Of a DNA stretch of 64,000 nucleotides, positions 27,600-37,371 are shown one piece after another (within the stretch, counting starts at the first letter, position 1; each line of letters opens with the position of its first letter). The DNA is taken from NCBI RefSeq assembly GCF_000203935.1, contig NC_008577.1, positions 4,216,001 to 4,280,000 of the forward strand, written 5' to 3'. Source of the stretch: Shewanella sp. ANA-3. GTDB taxonomy: Bacteria; Pseudomonadota; Gammaproteobacteria; Enterobacterales; Shewanellaceae. The notes beneath the pieces were generated by a model. That model saw only the letters and a list, made by a program, of their open reading frames with translations, did not search any database and was not told the origin of the DNA. The position numbers were made by a program, and so were the translations under genes.

Positions 27600-27911
27600 T
27601 TTTCCTTCCCGAGTCAACGAATTGATGACGCGGATTTAACGCTGTCTTCACAGATAAAAAGCGGATCGAGCTCAAACTCTGCTGAATAAAAAATCACCAC
27701 CAGCAGTTATGTTTCAAATTTATGTGCCACATCGCACGTTATTATGAGCAAAAGGACAAAATGTCCGTATCGAGATCACGGTTATTACCTGCTTCGCGCC
27801 ACTCGCGCCATTGCTTCGGCCATGGAGGCAATCGACAAGAGGTAAAAATCCCTGAACCGAAAAAGTAGGACTAGCTATACTTTAAGCAATTAAAAAGGTT
27901 AAGGATGCCGT
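27600..27911. other. Divergent promoter region with palindromes
   Basis: About 310 bp between the TonB receptor and the solute-binding protein gene. It contains the palindrome GGACA-AAA-TGTCC (27754-27766) and a weak CRP-like half-site pair TGTGC-N6-GCACG (27723-27738). No gene is visible. Confidence 0.5.
27754..27766. promoter_or_regulatory. Short palindrome, possible operator
   Basis: GGACA-AAA-TGTCC is a perfect 5-bp inverted repeat with a 3-nt spacer in the divergent intergenic region. It could be a repressor or activator site for either gene. The binding factor is unknown. Confidence 0.35.
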
Positions 27912-28742
27912 ATGGAGACACCTAGTCACGCCGAGGGAAACATGGCTTATCTGTTAAAGATGCTGCTGGGGATATCATTGAGTCTAGCCTTGTGCTTGCC
28001 AATTAAGGCGAACGACAACACCAACACCGAGACACTCACCACAGGCAATCTGCCCACTATCACCATGGCGTTTTATGAAGATCCCTCCGATAACCTGTAT
28101 TTTCGCTGGTGCGAATTAATTTATACCGAGGCCTTTGCTCGCCTAGGTTATCAATTTCGTTATCAAGTGGTTCCGCCCATACGCGCCAGCATGATGGCCG
28201 ATACAGGGAAAGTCGATGGGGAACCCGCCAGAGTATTTGCCTACGGGTTGAAATATAAGAATTTAATTCGTGTAGAAGAACCCATACTCGAAAGTAAACT
28301 CACCGCCTATGCCATCAACCCCAATATCCAACTAACGGACTGGGGGTCACTGCTCAATCATCCCTACCGAATTGAATATTATCGAGGAATTTTCTATATC
28401 GAGCAGAAACTTGAGGGACTGGTGCCAGCGGATCGACTAACCACTTCCTCTTCCCCCATCAATTCCTTTCGCCGGATGCAGCGAGACAGAATCGATATCT
28501 ACATAGATACCGAAGCGATTGGGGAAAACGTATTGCAACATGCTGAATTCCAACACAGTAAAATTCACCCCGTGGGTGAGTTGGAGGAACTCATCAGCTT
28601 CGGTTACCTGCATAAACGCCATAAAGCACTGGCAGTGAAACTCAGCGCGACCCTCAAACAAATGAAGCAGGAAGGTCTGTTCGAACGCAACAAACAGCAG
28701 GCCCATACTGAAATCGACCAAAGCATTGCCCACGAACAATAG
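27912..28742 (+). CDS. Periplasmic solute-binding protein (family 3-like)
   Basis: A 276-aa protein with a signal peptide near the N-terminus (hydrophobic LLKMLLGISLSLALC, cleavage near IKAND) and an SBP_bac_3-like body (ITMAFYEDPSDN, then PPIRASMMADTGKVDGE). There are two possible starts: 27912 with AAGGA at 6 nt, and 27942, which gives a tighter signal peptide. No transporter genes accompany it, so it may be a sensor ligand-binder rather than part of a complete ABC system. Such orphans next to diguanylate cyclases are common in Shewanella. Confidence 0.78.
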   Translation: METPSHAEGNMAYLLKMLLGISLSLALCLPIKANDNTNTETLTTGNLPTITMAFYEDPSDNLYFRWCELIYTEAFARLGYQFRYQVVPPIRASMMADTGKVDGEPARVFAYGLKYKNLIRVEEPILESKLTAYAINPNIQLTDWGSLLNHPYRIEYYRGIFYIEQKLEGLVPADRLTTSSSPINSFRRMQRDRIDIYIDTEAIGENVLQHAEFQHSKIHPVGELEELISFGYLHKRHKALAVKLSATLKQMKQEGLFERNKQQAHTEIDQSIAHEQ

Positions 28743-28898
28743 ATAACTCGCTTATAAATTACAGTATTTCATTTGGTTAACTTGAAAGTGCTTTAGCCTT
28801 TGCTACAGTCATACTTAATTCTACGAAATAGGGAGACAAAATTAGTTAATTATGGGGACCACTATCGCGTACTGCGATAAAGACTATCCAAGGAACAG

Positions 28899-28991
28899 AT
28901 GAAAAACCAACAGGTTAATAACCATCTTCAACTTAACATGCGCCTATCTTTTCCTCGCCAACCTAGCCGTGGCGCTAGGAGTTCTGGATGA
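28899..28991 (+). CDS. Possible 30-aa upstream ORF
   Basis: ATG at 28899 preceded by AAGGA (4-nt spacing), 30 codons (MKNQQVNNHLQLN...), with its TGA overlapping the ATG of the diguanylate cyclase (ATGA). The arrangement suggests translational coupling. The peptide is basic and Gln/Asn-rich, with no hydrophobic segment. It may be a true leader ORF or chance. Confidence 0.35.
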   Translation: MKNQQVNNHLQLNMRLSFPRQPSRGARSSG

Positions 28992-30967
28992 GTGGCAAGT
29001 TAAGGCAACTCATAGGTACATTGCAGCAACAGTCGCGCTCTACCGTCGCTAAGGTACTGTTGATTATTGGCATGTTTATCGGGATCTGCATCACCCTCGT
29101 CTTCCTCGTCTATATTCAGGGCAATATTTTCGATGGTGTGCGCACCTATGTCAGGGGCGAAGGACTCTGGGCCAAAGCGCAAAAAGATGCCACGTTTTAC
29201 CTTATCCACTATTCCTACAACAAAAACGAAGTCGACTATCAACGTTATCTCGCGGCAACGGCTGTGATGCTAGGCGACAGGCAAGCTCGCGAGGCCCTAC
29301 TCGCCTCGCCAATCGATGAGTTAAAGGCCAAAGATGGCTTTATCCAAGGTTTGAATGATGAAAGGGATACTGAATCTTTAATTTGGTTTTTTCGGCATTT
29401 TAACCGCACTCACTATATGCAACGGGCAGTTGAGATTTGGACCCTCGCCGACGAAAGATTTAACACTATGATGTTATTGGCAGACTCGATGCACGATGAG
29501 GTTTCCCAATTTGGAGGCAGTCCACCAGACCTTAGCCAATATCGGCAGCAGCTTATCCAGTTAAATGAAGAACTGCTCAGTTTAGAAATTGAATTCTCCT
29601 TAGTGCTTAGCGAAGGCGCTCGCTGGGTAAAACGCATTACCTGGTTAATCAGCTTAGGAGTCGTCTTACTCTTTATCAGCATAGGTATTTTGGTCAGCAG
29701 GCAGATCATCCGCAACATTGCAAAATCTGAAAAACAACTATTAATCAGCGAGTCACGATTTAGCAGCCTTAAAAATTCCGACACCATAGGCATTATTTCA
29801 TGGCAGCTCGATGGCACCATCCACGATGCCAATGATCATTTTCTCCATATGTTAGGTTTTGACCGTGAAGACTTAGCCGCGGGTCTGATCAACTGGCGCT
29901 CACTCACGCCACCAGAGTTTGAGGCGAGGGATAACATCGCAATCGCCGAGCTTATCGAAATTGGCCACTGTCATCAGTATGAAAAACAGCTTATTAGCAA
30001 AACGGGTGCCCATGTGCCCGTCATGCTTGGTGCAAGCTTTTTAAATAGCAGCACCCAGGAAGGTGTCGCCTATTTTATGGATTTGACCAGCAGTAAGCAG
30101 GCCGAAGATAAACTGAGACTGGCCGCAACCGTGTTTAATGCCAGCACGGACGGCATCATAATCACAGACCCGCTGATGAGTATTATCTCTATCAATCAGG
30201 CATTTACCGATATAACCGGATTGACTGAGCAGAGTTTACATCAAGATGCCTCACGCTTTATTAATACGGGGCATCCGAACGAAGATGCCTATCAGGCCAT
30301 GTGCAATCTGCTACAACAGGGGGAGCAATGGCAGGGTGAACTTATCAAGGAAACCGCATCGGGTTATCTGCCCTTAAGTGTGCGGATAAACACGGTAAGG
30401 AATGAGCACAACCGACTGACTCACTTCGTGATTGTAATAACCGATATTTCGGAGCGCAAAGCCGAAGAAGAACATTTACGCCACATTGCCCACCACGATG
30501 CCCTCACCAATCTTCCCAATCGGGTGTTATTCCATACTAAATTGGAGCAGGCGATAGTGCATGCGCAGCGATCCGATGGGATCTTTGCCATTCTGTTTCT
30601 CGACTTAGATAACTTCAAACCAGTCAACGATGAGTTTGGCCACGATGTCGGCGATAAGTTATTGCAGGAAGTGGCGAAACGGCTTACCAGTAGCATTCGG
30701 CAAATCGATACCATCACTCGTCTCGGCGGCGATGAATTTGTGATTCTGTTGGAGCACTTACCCAATGAGGAAAGTGTGCCCATTTTGATCCGCAAAATTA
30801 CCCAAGCACTCACGGCACCTTACATTATCCATAAACATAAGCTGCACATCGGAGTGAGCATAGGCTCGGCCATTTATCCCTGCCACGGCATCGATGCCAA
30901 GAGCCTGATCAACTATGCGGATCAAGCCATGTATGTGGTTAAAAAAGCCAACAAGCTGGTGCAATAA
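28988..30967 (+). CDS. Membrane diguanylate cyclase with two PAS domains
   Basis: A 659-aa c-di-GMP synthase. Domain order: TM1 22-44, a periplasmic helical sensor of about 165 residues, TM2 217-240, PAS 255-370, PAS 378-490, GGDEF 495-655. The active site GGDEF (580-584) is intact, so the cyclase should be active. An RxxD inhibitory site (571-574) lies five residues before it, so product feedback is expected. AGGAG precedes the ATG at 6 nt. It may be cotranscribed with the upstream solute-binding protein, whose ligand it might sense. Confidence 0.9.
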   Translation: MSGKLRQLIGTLQQQSRSTVAKVLLIIGMFIGICITLVFLVYIQGNIFDGVRTYVRGEGLWAKAQKDATFYLIHYSYNKNEVDYQRYLAATAVMLGDRQAREALLASPIDELKAKDGFIQGLNDERDTESLIWFFRHFNRTHYMQRAVEIWTLADERFNTMMLLADSMHDEVSQFGGSPPDLSQYRQQLIQLNEELLSLEIEFSLVLSEGARWVKRITWLISLGVVLLFISIGILVSRQIIRNIAKSEKQLLISESRFSSLKNSDTIGIISWQLDGTIHDANDHFLHMLGFDREDLAAGLINWRSLTPPEFEARDNIAIAELIEIGHCHQYEKQLISKTGAHVPVMLGASFLNSSTQEGVAYFMDLTSSKQAEDKLRLAATVFNASTDGIIITDPLMSIISINQAFTDITGLTEQSLHQDASRFINTGHPNEDAYQAMCNLLQQGEQWQGELIKETASGYLPLSVRINTVRNEHNRLTHFVIVITDISERKAEEEHLRHIAHHDALTNLPNRVLFHTKLEQAIVHAQRSDGIFAILFLDLDNFKPVNDEFGHDVGDKLLQEVAKRLTSSIRQIDTITRLGGDEFVILLEHLPNEESVPILIRKITQALTAPYIIHKHKLHIGVSIGSAIYPCHGIDAKSLINYADQAMYVVKKANKLVQ

Positions 30968-31052
30968 TCTCTGTCACATCCCAAATATCACCATTGACCT
31001 TAAGGTCAATCCCACATATAAAGAACGTAAATTAAGCACTTAGAGCAAGCTC

Positions 31053-31631
31053 ATGGAAAGAGGCATTTTAGTTCGTTGGAACGATGAAAAAGGATTCGGG
31101 TTTATTCAACCGGAACAACAGGGTAAAGACGTCTTTATCCATATTACCGTGCTTAAGCACATGGCGAGAAAACCTCAGGTTGGCGATAGCATTCTGTATC
31201 GCACCGAAATACAAAATGATGGCAAAGTGAAAGCCATCAAGGCCTCTATCGAAGGGGTCGCCGTCTTAGCTAACACCAGTAAAAGCCCACGCCGCAATGC
31301 GAATCCCCCGAGTCGCTCCCTATCAAATACCCTGCTGCCACTGTTATTAATCTTTGGCATCGGAATATTTGGTTTTAAAAAATATACCGAATATGAGATA
31401 GCTCAGGCCCCTAATAACACAGAGATAGAAACAACGCCCCTGTATGAGCCTCAAACTCAATTTCAGTCAGCACCTCAGGCTCAGTTTCGCTGCGAGGCAG
31501 GTAAAACCCATTGCAGCCATATGCGCTCCTGCGCCGAAGCCACGTTTTACATCAATAACTGTCCGAATACCCAAATGGACGGTGATGGCGATGGGATCCC
31601 CTGTGAGCGACAATGGTGTAATGGCTATTAA
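31053..31631 (+). CDS. Cold-shock-domain membrane protein with excalibur motif
   Basis: A 192-aa protein with an N-terminal cold-shock domain (residues 1-67, including KGFGFIQPE and DVFIHIT, the RNP1/RNP2 nucleic-acid motifs), a basic linker, one transmembrane helix (about 90-107), and a C-terminal excalibur calcium-binding module (GKTHCSHM...DGDGDGIPCERQWC). The CSD would be cytoplasmic and the excalibur domain periplasmic. Related CSD-membrane proteins exist, but the function is unknown. It is closed by a strong bidirectional terminator. Confidence 0.83.
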   Translation: MERGILVRWNDEKGFGFIQPEQQGKDVFIHITVLKHMARKPQVGDSILYRTEIQNDGKVKAIKASIEGVAVLANTSKSPRRNANPPSRSLSNTLLPLLLIFGIGIFGFKKYTEYEIAQAPNNTEIETTPLYEPQTQFQSAPQAQFRCEAGKTHCSHMRSCAEATFYINNCPNTQMDGDGDGIPCERQWCNGY

Positions 31632-31636
31632 CGAAA

Positions 31637-31668
31637 TAAAAGCCCCTGTTGGTTAACAGGGGCTTTTA
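31637..31668. terminator. Bidirectional terminator
   Basis: TAAAAGCCCCTGTT / AACAGGGGCTTTTA 14-bp stem with a GGTT loop. U-rich flanks occur on both strands. It serves the convergent cold-shock and S8 protease genes. Confidence 0.88.
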
Positions 31669-31735
31669 CCTCGGATGAAGTGACAGCATCAGGTACAGTT
31701 AATACCGTCAGCTGCGCGCTTCATCCTAAAACGTC

Positions 31736-34700
31736 TTAATGTATTTTGCGAGTTCGTCTGTAAGCTAAAGGAAGCAAGCCTAAGGCTAACCAACCTAAGG
31801 CACCACCCGAGCTTTTCGCTTCAGGTTCGATGGTGACAACCGGCAACTTACAACTGCCATCATCGGTATTGGCCGAAGCGTCATAGTTAGTGGCGCTGCT
31901 GTTAGTACAACCATACTCAATACCGTCGGACTTAACCATTAAGCTGAAACTAGTCGATGCCGCATCTTCTGGATTCACGCGGTCTTTTACTCTAACAGTG
32001 ACTAAGGTTTCACCATGGAAGTTTGCCGTTGGAGTTAATGTCACATTGTTACCATTCACGGTTACCGTAAAGTTATCCCCCATCACTTCAATCACATTAC
32101 TCACTTGGTTTTCATCCGAGTAGAGCACGTCGAAACTAATGGATTCATTTTCTTTAACCGTCTTATTGGTAATGGCTGCCAGTTGAATGTTGCCCGCCAC
32201 CTCAAGTTGCAGCTCAAGCACTTCACTGTCGGCACCCACTAAGTGGTTTTCAACTTTGAGTGTTTGAGTTGTACCCGCTGCCTTTTCAGATACATAGGCA
32301 GTGAACTTCACGTTAAACTGTGACTCTTCTGGACCGGTATAATCCATACAAACCACATATTCATCGCTGAGAACTTTATCTAAGTTGTTGTAGGCAACTG
32401 AAGCACCAAGGTTTATATCCACAGGCATATCACCATCAACTAAGATACGACCATCGGCCGCTTTAAAACCAATAGCACCTTGGCCATCCACCATTTGTAG
32501 ATTGTCATAGGCAAATAACATTTCATATTTGCCAGGTTCGAAGTTCACATTCATGCGTAGGAACATTTCGAAGTCAACAAGTTGACCCGGAGTGCCTGTA
32601 CGCTCCACGTTATCCCACTCCAGTACTAACCACTCACGTGAAGAAGTATAAGTTGGGGTAATACCTGCGTTCAGATGATACTGACCATAACCGCCGTCGT
32701 AACGAGCTGGAATGGTGTTATCACCCACCCAGTAAGGTGCGATAGCATATTCCGGCATTGGTAACCCAGCGACATCCTTAGGAAACTCAACATGCATGAA
32801 CGGCAATCTACGTGCAGAGTTGAAGGATATAATACCCGCAGGACTCAAGGTGATAGTGTCAACAAAGTATTTGTTAAACAATGGAAAACTAATATCCTGA
32901 CTGGTATTCATCAGATCCTTAAGCGAGTACGTGAACTGGTTTCTATAGGTACCTTGCACGCCCTCTAAGGTTCTCCAACCTAAACCTTCCTTCAGCTCCA
33001 GATAACCTGGGTAAGGAGAGTTCGCCGCTTTAAGGGAACACATAGGATCATTCTGGTTATTAGTGATCTTATAGTTACGGACAACATCCTTAGTGGTTTC
33101 CTGTACACCTGATACACTGAAGTTGTTGTTTTCGAATACCGCTGAACCAGGTGTGGCATTAGATGCAACAATGCTATCAGGGATAATTTGAATGCTATCA
33201 GGGAATTGAGTCTTGATTGCAAAATCTCTAGCAGCCGCTTCATTGTTAGCGATGACATTTACTTGGAACTCAACCACTTCGCCAGCATGCGCCGTTTCAC
33301 GGTTAGCGGTGAAGGTCACATCTTTATCGACTTGGTTAACAATCACAGGTACAAAACCTACGTTGCCCGCATCATTGGCATTAGTGCCTATGTCGAAGCC
33401 ACCAAAGTAAGTGTTACCAACCTCCATCTCTGGAAGATGGTAAGCCAGTTCTACGTTGTACTCTTCGTAACCTGGGATTTGCGAAGGTGCTTTAACGGTT
33501 AAGTTACCGTTATCTCCCGTCACAACCGCAGTTGAGAAAGTAACATCACGCCCCATATCTGTTTGACCCGTTGAGATGGTCGCCAAGTTCATATAGACGG
33601 TAAAGTAACGACCCGCCTGTGGATTTGTGATGGTACAGAAGTTAGCAATAGTATAAGTGGTAGACATACATAGGGTTTCATCCATTGATGGTAAACCGTC
33701 ACCATCGGTGTCTTGCCCCATAAATACCAGCACTCTGGCGTATTCACTTCCACCTACGCTAGCCGCAAGTAACTTGGCACCCTCAGGCACATCAGTCCAT
33801 TCTACGTGGTTCGCATTAACGACTTGTTTACCATCCACCTCAACAGTGTCAAATGGATCACCACCCGTTTTGTCGGTATACAAGTGAACCGTCTTATCTT
33901 CACCTTTTACTAAGCCAAAACTACGCGCAGTGAAATCGGTGATTTCAGCGGTATTGAATGGGCCTACGTTTAGGGTTGATGATTTACGGTGAGCGTTAAT
34001 TTTCAAGTACTCAGGTAACCCAGTCTCGCCTTCATAAGTCCATACTGGCAGTTCAAGCACTGGCGAGTTTGGTACATCTGAAGTAAGAACCACCTGACCT
34101 TGGTTACCGGTTAAATCGATTACAGTGGTCCCAGCTACGTTCTTTTTCGTCTTAGCGGTGACTACGATAGACTGGGTTTCGCCCGCCTTAATCGTAAAGC
34201 TTTGTGGCGAAACACTAACATCAAAGTTGCCAATCCACGTTTCAGTGCTGACGGTCCAAGTCGCATCTTCAGTAGCAGTAAAGGTTCGCACAAATGAACA
34301 TTCCGTAGGGCATTCATTATCGACCATATAAGCTGTGTTCAGGTTCTTAGGACGACCACCCGCATTTGGGTTAGCTGCAGCCATATTGTCCATTGACTCA
34401 TCGAGTACTAAACCGACTTTATCGGCTAACTCAACGTGCATACGACCCGCACCCACATCTTGCAGGGCTGACATATCACCATAATCTGAGTAGTTGTCTA
34501 AAAATCCTGCACTTGTCAGATCGTTAGATGCCGTCATCAATAGCGCCGATTGAACTTGCATCGGTGACCAGTCGGGGTGTGACTGACGTAATAACGCCGC
34601 CGCACCAGCAACATGAGGACTAGCCATTGAGGTACCAGATAGGGTCGCCCAATCGCCCGTTGAAGGATTTTTGGTAAATGGTTGATCATCAGAGGCGGCA

Positions 34701-36655
34701 GCAAAAATATCCACACCAGGAGCTGCGATATCCACAAATAGGGTATCGATACCAAAATAAGATGGACCACGGCCAGAGAAGTTAGCGACACGCTCTTTAT
34801 CAACTTCTTTAATTTCAGCAGCACCAGCTGTGATCGTCGCCATATGGCCTGAGCCAGATGCTAACCAAGTACGAAGCTTCGCACCATCGGCATACTTGAT
34901 CAATGAACCGGGGACCGCATAAGGGATTTCTGGCGCGCTAGAATCTTGAACTGATGAAAGATTAGAAATAACAATACCTTCCGCACCGCCCGCCTGTACG
35001 TTTGCCGCTTTAGTCATCAATGGGAATGAACTGCGAGAACAAAGCACTATGACGTCCTGCGCGCTTTCATCAACCTCTGTATCTGGGTTATCAGCCAGAT
35101 CGAACGTGCCTTCAGGGAACGGCTTATCACAGTTCTTAACGTAGGATGCAACAGGTTCATTGGCGTTTTTGAATTTACTCGCATCAACCATTAAACCCGT
35201 CACTGAATTGAAGTTACGAGTTGCACCGACAATATCCGCTGGTGCAGCAGTCGCGCCACCAGACATATTCTCAACAGTATTCTTTTTGAAACCAACAACT
35301 TGGTCTGCTGTGTGAGCTGCAACTGTGGTTACCCAAGGTGATGAATGGTCAGCCGTCATCAAGTCAGGCCCAGAATTACCCGCAGCAACCGCAACAAATA
35401 CGCCCGAGGCTGCCGCGTTTAAAAAGGCTTGCTCCATTGGATCTAACCATGGGTCCTCCTCAAGCGAACCTAACGAAGCGTTGATAACATCAACATTATC
35501 GATTGCCGATTGCTCAATCGCGGCAATAATGGCTGAGCTCGGACAACCAGCATAAGGGTCACCCGAACCACCAGGCCAACATACTTGGTATGCAATGATA
35601 TTCGCGTGTGGCGCCATACCTGACACTTGGTCAAACTTAAGGCCTGTTTCAGTCCCTTTACTCTGAGCGATGAAGTCAGTAGTCGTATGCGCAACATTAT
35701 TCAAGATGTTACCTGCAACGGTACCCGCGACATGCGAACCATGGTTGTTATAGTCTACCCCCACTGCAGGGCGGGTTTCACTAAACACAGGATCTGTGTA
35801 AGCCTGTGTGATCTCTGGGTATGAATAGATACCAATCAGCTTATCGTTACAGTACTCTGGTGAATCAGCACAATCCCCTAAGTATTTACCTGCCAGAGGA
35901 TTAATGTGTTTATAACCATCACCACCCACGGCAGCAAATGAAGGATGATCATAGTTAATACCAGTATCAATGATACCGACCACCATACCCTCACCTTTAT
36001 TAGACAAGGTATTTAACGCACTTGTATTCCAAACGCTAGTTGCACCAGTTTGTGCTGGCGTACTGAAGGTTTTTAAATCATAGATTTTTTCACGGGTAAT
36101 ACGCTTAACACCAGGCACTTTTGCCAGACGTTGTGCCTGTTCTTGGGTCATTTCAGTCACGAAACCGTTAAGTGCGACCGAAAATGCACGGCTTACTTTA
36201 ACATCCACCCCTTGTAATGCCTGCGCCTGTGCCACAAAGTTAGCACGCTTCTCAGCAAGATAGTTGTTATAAGCTTTTAGCTGAGGTTGATTCAGATTCA
36301 GAGGCGAACTTGTACCACGAACTTTAGCAACAGTAGGTTGGGTTGCCGCGAGTTGGGCAATACCACCCTCGTAGGTAGCAATTGGCGCATCATTGAGCTG
36401 TACAATATATTTCTGTACGCCATGAACATCATCTTCAGCAATGAAGATTTCGCGCTGTTTTTTAATGGTTTTGTTTACTTGGTTTTCCCAAGTAAAGGTT
36501 TCTTCCGCTAGTGGCTTTGGAGCATAATCCGCAGGTTGCGTTGCCCAGACGGCGTTTAGCTCATTAGATGGCGCAACTGTTGTAGTCGAAGCGACACCGC
36601 TACCAACGTACAAAGCAGTAGCCACCATAACGGCGACTTTATTCATTGTAAGCAT
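31736..36655 (-). CDS. Secreted subtilisin-like protease with GlyGly-CTERM
   Basis: A very large (1639 aa) S8 family serine protease. The signal peptide spans 1-23 and an I9-type propeptide about 80-185. The catalytic triad is D230 (GIIDTGINYDH), H305 (NNHGSHVAGT) and S676 (LSGTSMASPH). A PA-like insert lies at about 500-620. Long beta-sandwich domains of Ig/cadherin type follow, then a Ser/Asp-rich stretch with paired Cys, and a GlyGly-CTERM tail (SSGGALGWLALGLLP then YRRTRK). The tail predicts rhombosortase processing and type II secretion to the surface. AAGGG precedes ATG 36655. Confidence 0.9.
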   Translation of the reverse strand: MLTMNKVAVMVATALYVGSGVASTTTVAPSNELNAVWATQPADYAPKPLAEETFTWENQVNKTIKKQREIFIAEDDVHGVQKYIVQLNDAPIATYEGGIAQLAATQPTVAKVRGTSSPLNLNQPQLKAYNNYLAEKRANFVAQAQALQGVDVKVSRAFSVALNGFVTEMTQEQAQRLAKVPGVKRITREKIYDLKTFSTPAQTGATSVWNTSALNTLSNKGEGMVVGIIDTGINYDHPSFAAVGGDGYKHINPLAGKYLGDCADSPEYCNDKLIGIYSYPEITQAYTDPVFSETRPAVGVDYNNHGSHVAGTVAGNILNNVAHTTTDFIAQSKGTETGLKFDQVSGMAPHANIIAYQVCWPGGSGDPYAGCPSSAIIAAIEQSAIDNVDVINASLGSLEEDPWLDPMEQAFLNAAASGVFVAVAAGNSGPDLMTADHSSPWVTTVAAHTADQVVGFKKNTVENMSGGATAAPADIVGATRNFNSVTGLMVDASKFKNANEPVASYVKNCDKPFPEGTFDLADNPDTEVDESAQDVIVLCSRSSFPLMTKAANVQAGGAEGIVISNLSSVQDSSAPEIPYAVPGSLIKYADGAKLRTWLASGSGHMATITAGAAEIKEVDKERVANFSGRGPSYFGIDTLFVDIAAPGVDIFAAASDDQPFTKNPSTGDWATLSGTSMASPHVAGAAALLRQSHPDWSPMQVQSALLMTASNDLTSAGFLDNYSDYGDMSALQDVGAGRMHVELADKVGLVLDESMDNMAAANPNAGGRPKNLNTAYMVDNECPTECSFVRTFTATEDATWTVSTETWIGNFDVSVSPQSFTIKAGETQSIVVTAKTKKNVAGTTVIDLTGNQGQVVLTSDVPNSPVLELPVWTYEGETGLPEYLKINAHRKSSTLNVGPFNTAEITDFTARSFGLVKGEDKTVHLYTDKTGGDPFDTVEVDGKQVVNANHVEWTDVPEGAKLLAASVGGSEYARVLVFMGQDTDGDGLPSMDETLCMSTTYTIANFCTITNPQAGRYFTVYMNLATISTGQTDMGRDVTFSTAVVTGDNGNLTVKAPSQIPGYEEYNVELAYHLPEMEVGNTYFGGFDIGTNANDAGNVGFVPVIVNQVDKDVTFTANRETAHAGEVVEFQVNVIANNEAAARDFAIKTQFPDSIQIIPDSIVASNATPGSAVFENNNFSVSGVQETTKDVVRNYKITNNQNDPMCSLKAANSPYPGYLELKEGLGWRTLEGVQGTYRNQFTYSLKDLMNTSQDISFPLFNKYFVDTITLSPAGIISFNSARRLPFMHVEFPKDVAGLPMPEYAIAPYWVGDNTIPARYDGGYGQYHLNAGITPTYTSSREWLVLEWDNVERTGTPGQLVDFEMFLRMNVNFEPGKYEMLFAYDNLQMVDGQGAIGFKAADGRILVDGDMPVDINLGASVAYNNLDKVLSDEYVVCMDYTGPEESQFNVKFTAYVSEKAAGTTQTLKVENHLVGADSEVLELQLEVAGNIQLAAITNKTVKENESISFDVLYSDENQVSNVIEVMGDNFTVTVNGNNVTLTPTANFHGETLVTVRVKDRVNPEDAASTSFSLMVKSDGIEYGCTNSSATNYDASANTDDGSCKLPVVTIEPEAKSSGGALGWLALGLLPLAYRRTRKIH

Positions 36656-36922
36656 GACTTGCCCTTATAATTTCACGATAAAAATCATTTTTTGCCACCA
36701 AATGGCAACAAATTTAAAACATCGCGAATGATCACTCCTAGGGAGTAAAGCGTCAATTTGATAACGGCATTTGCTACAAAATGCTACTTATAAAACAATG
36801 CATTAAATAAAATACAGCAGCTTCGCCATGATATTTAACTTAGTGAAATATTGGGTATTTATAATGCCAAACACAGGAAAATGTTAAAAATATAGTAATA
36901 AACACTGTAGGCGAGTAAGTAG

Positions 36923-37276
36923 ATGAACCATCCAACCATGTACCATATTGAATCTAGATCCATGCTCGACTCAATTCTGAATAACTACAACGCCGTACTT
37001 TTGTTATTTGGGGCGCCAAGCTGTGGCGTGTGTCAGGTCCTTAAGCCTCAGATTGCGGATTTGTTGGCGAGGGAGTTTCCCCAAATGGTGCTGGCGTATA
37101 TCGATTGTGAAGCCCAAGGTGAGATTGCCGCCGGCTACCATGTCTTTAGTTTGCCAGTGGTAGAAACGGTATTTTACGGCAAAAGCTTTGGACGTTTTTC
37201 GAAGGTGTTTTCCCTCGGCGAGCTCAAAGGGGCGATTGCCCGCCCCTATGGATTAATCGATGAGAACCAGCCTTAG
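36923..37276 (+). CDS. Thioredoxin family protein
   Basis: A 117-aa thioredoxin-fold protein with the active site APSCGVCQ near residues 33-38 (CGVC instead of the canonical CGPC). The cis-proline region (SLPVVETVFYGK) is present near 77. No signal peptide is visible, so it is probably cytoplasmic. It acts as a disulfide reductase or thiol relay. The redox partner is unknown. The ribosome binding site is weak. Confidence 0.85.
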   Translation: MNHPTMYHIESRSMLDSILNNYNAVLLLFGAPSCGVCQVLKPQIADLLAREFPQMVLAYIDCEAQGEIAAGYHVFSLPVVETVFYGKSFGRFSKVFSLGELKGAIARPYGLIDENQP

Positions 37277-37371
37277 GTTAGCGCTATTTTTGTAACTGTC
37301 TAAAGCCACTGTTCTGAATGGGTTTGCCTTACAGCTGCAACCACAGCATCCACCTTTCGCTAAATGATCGC

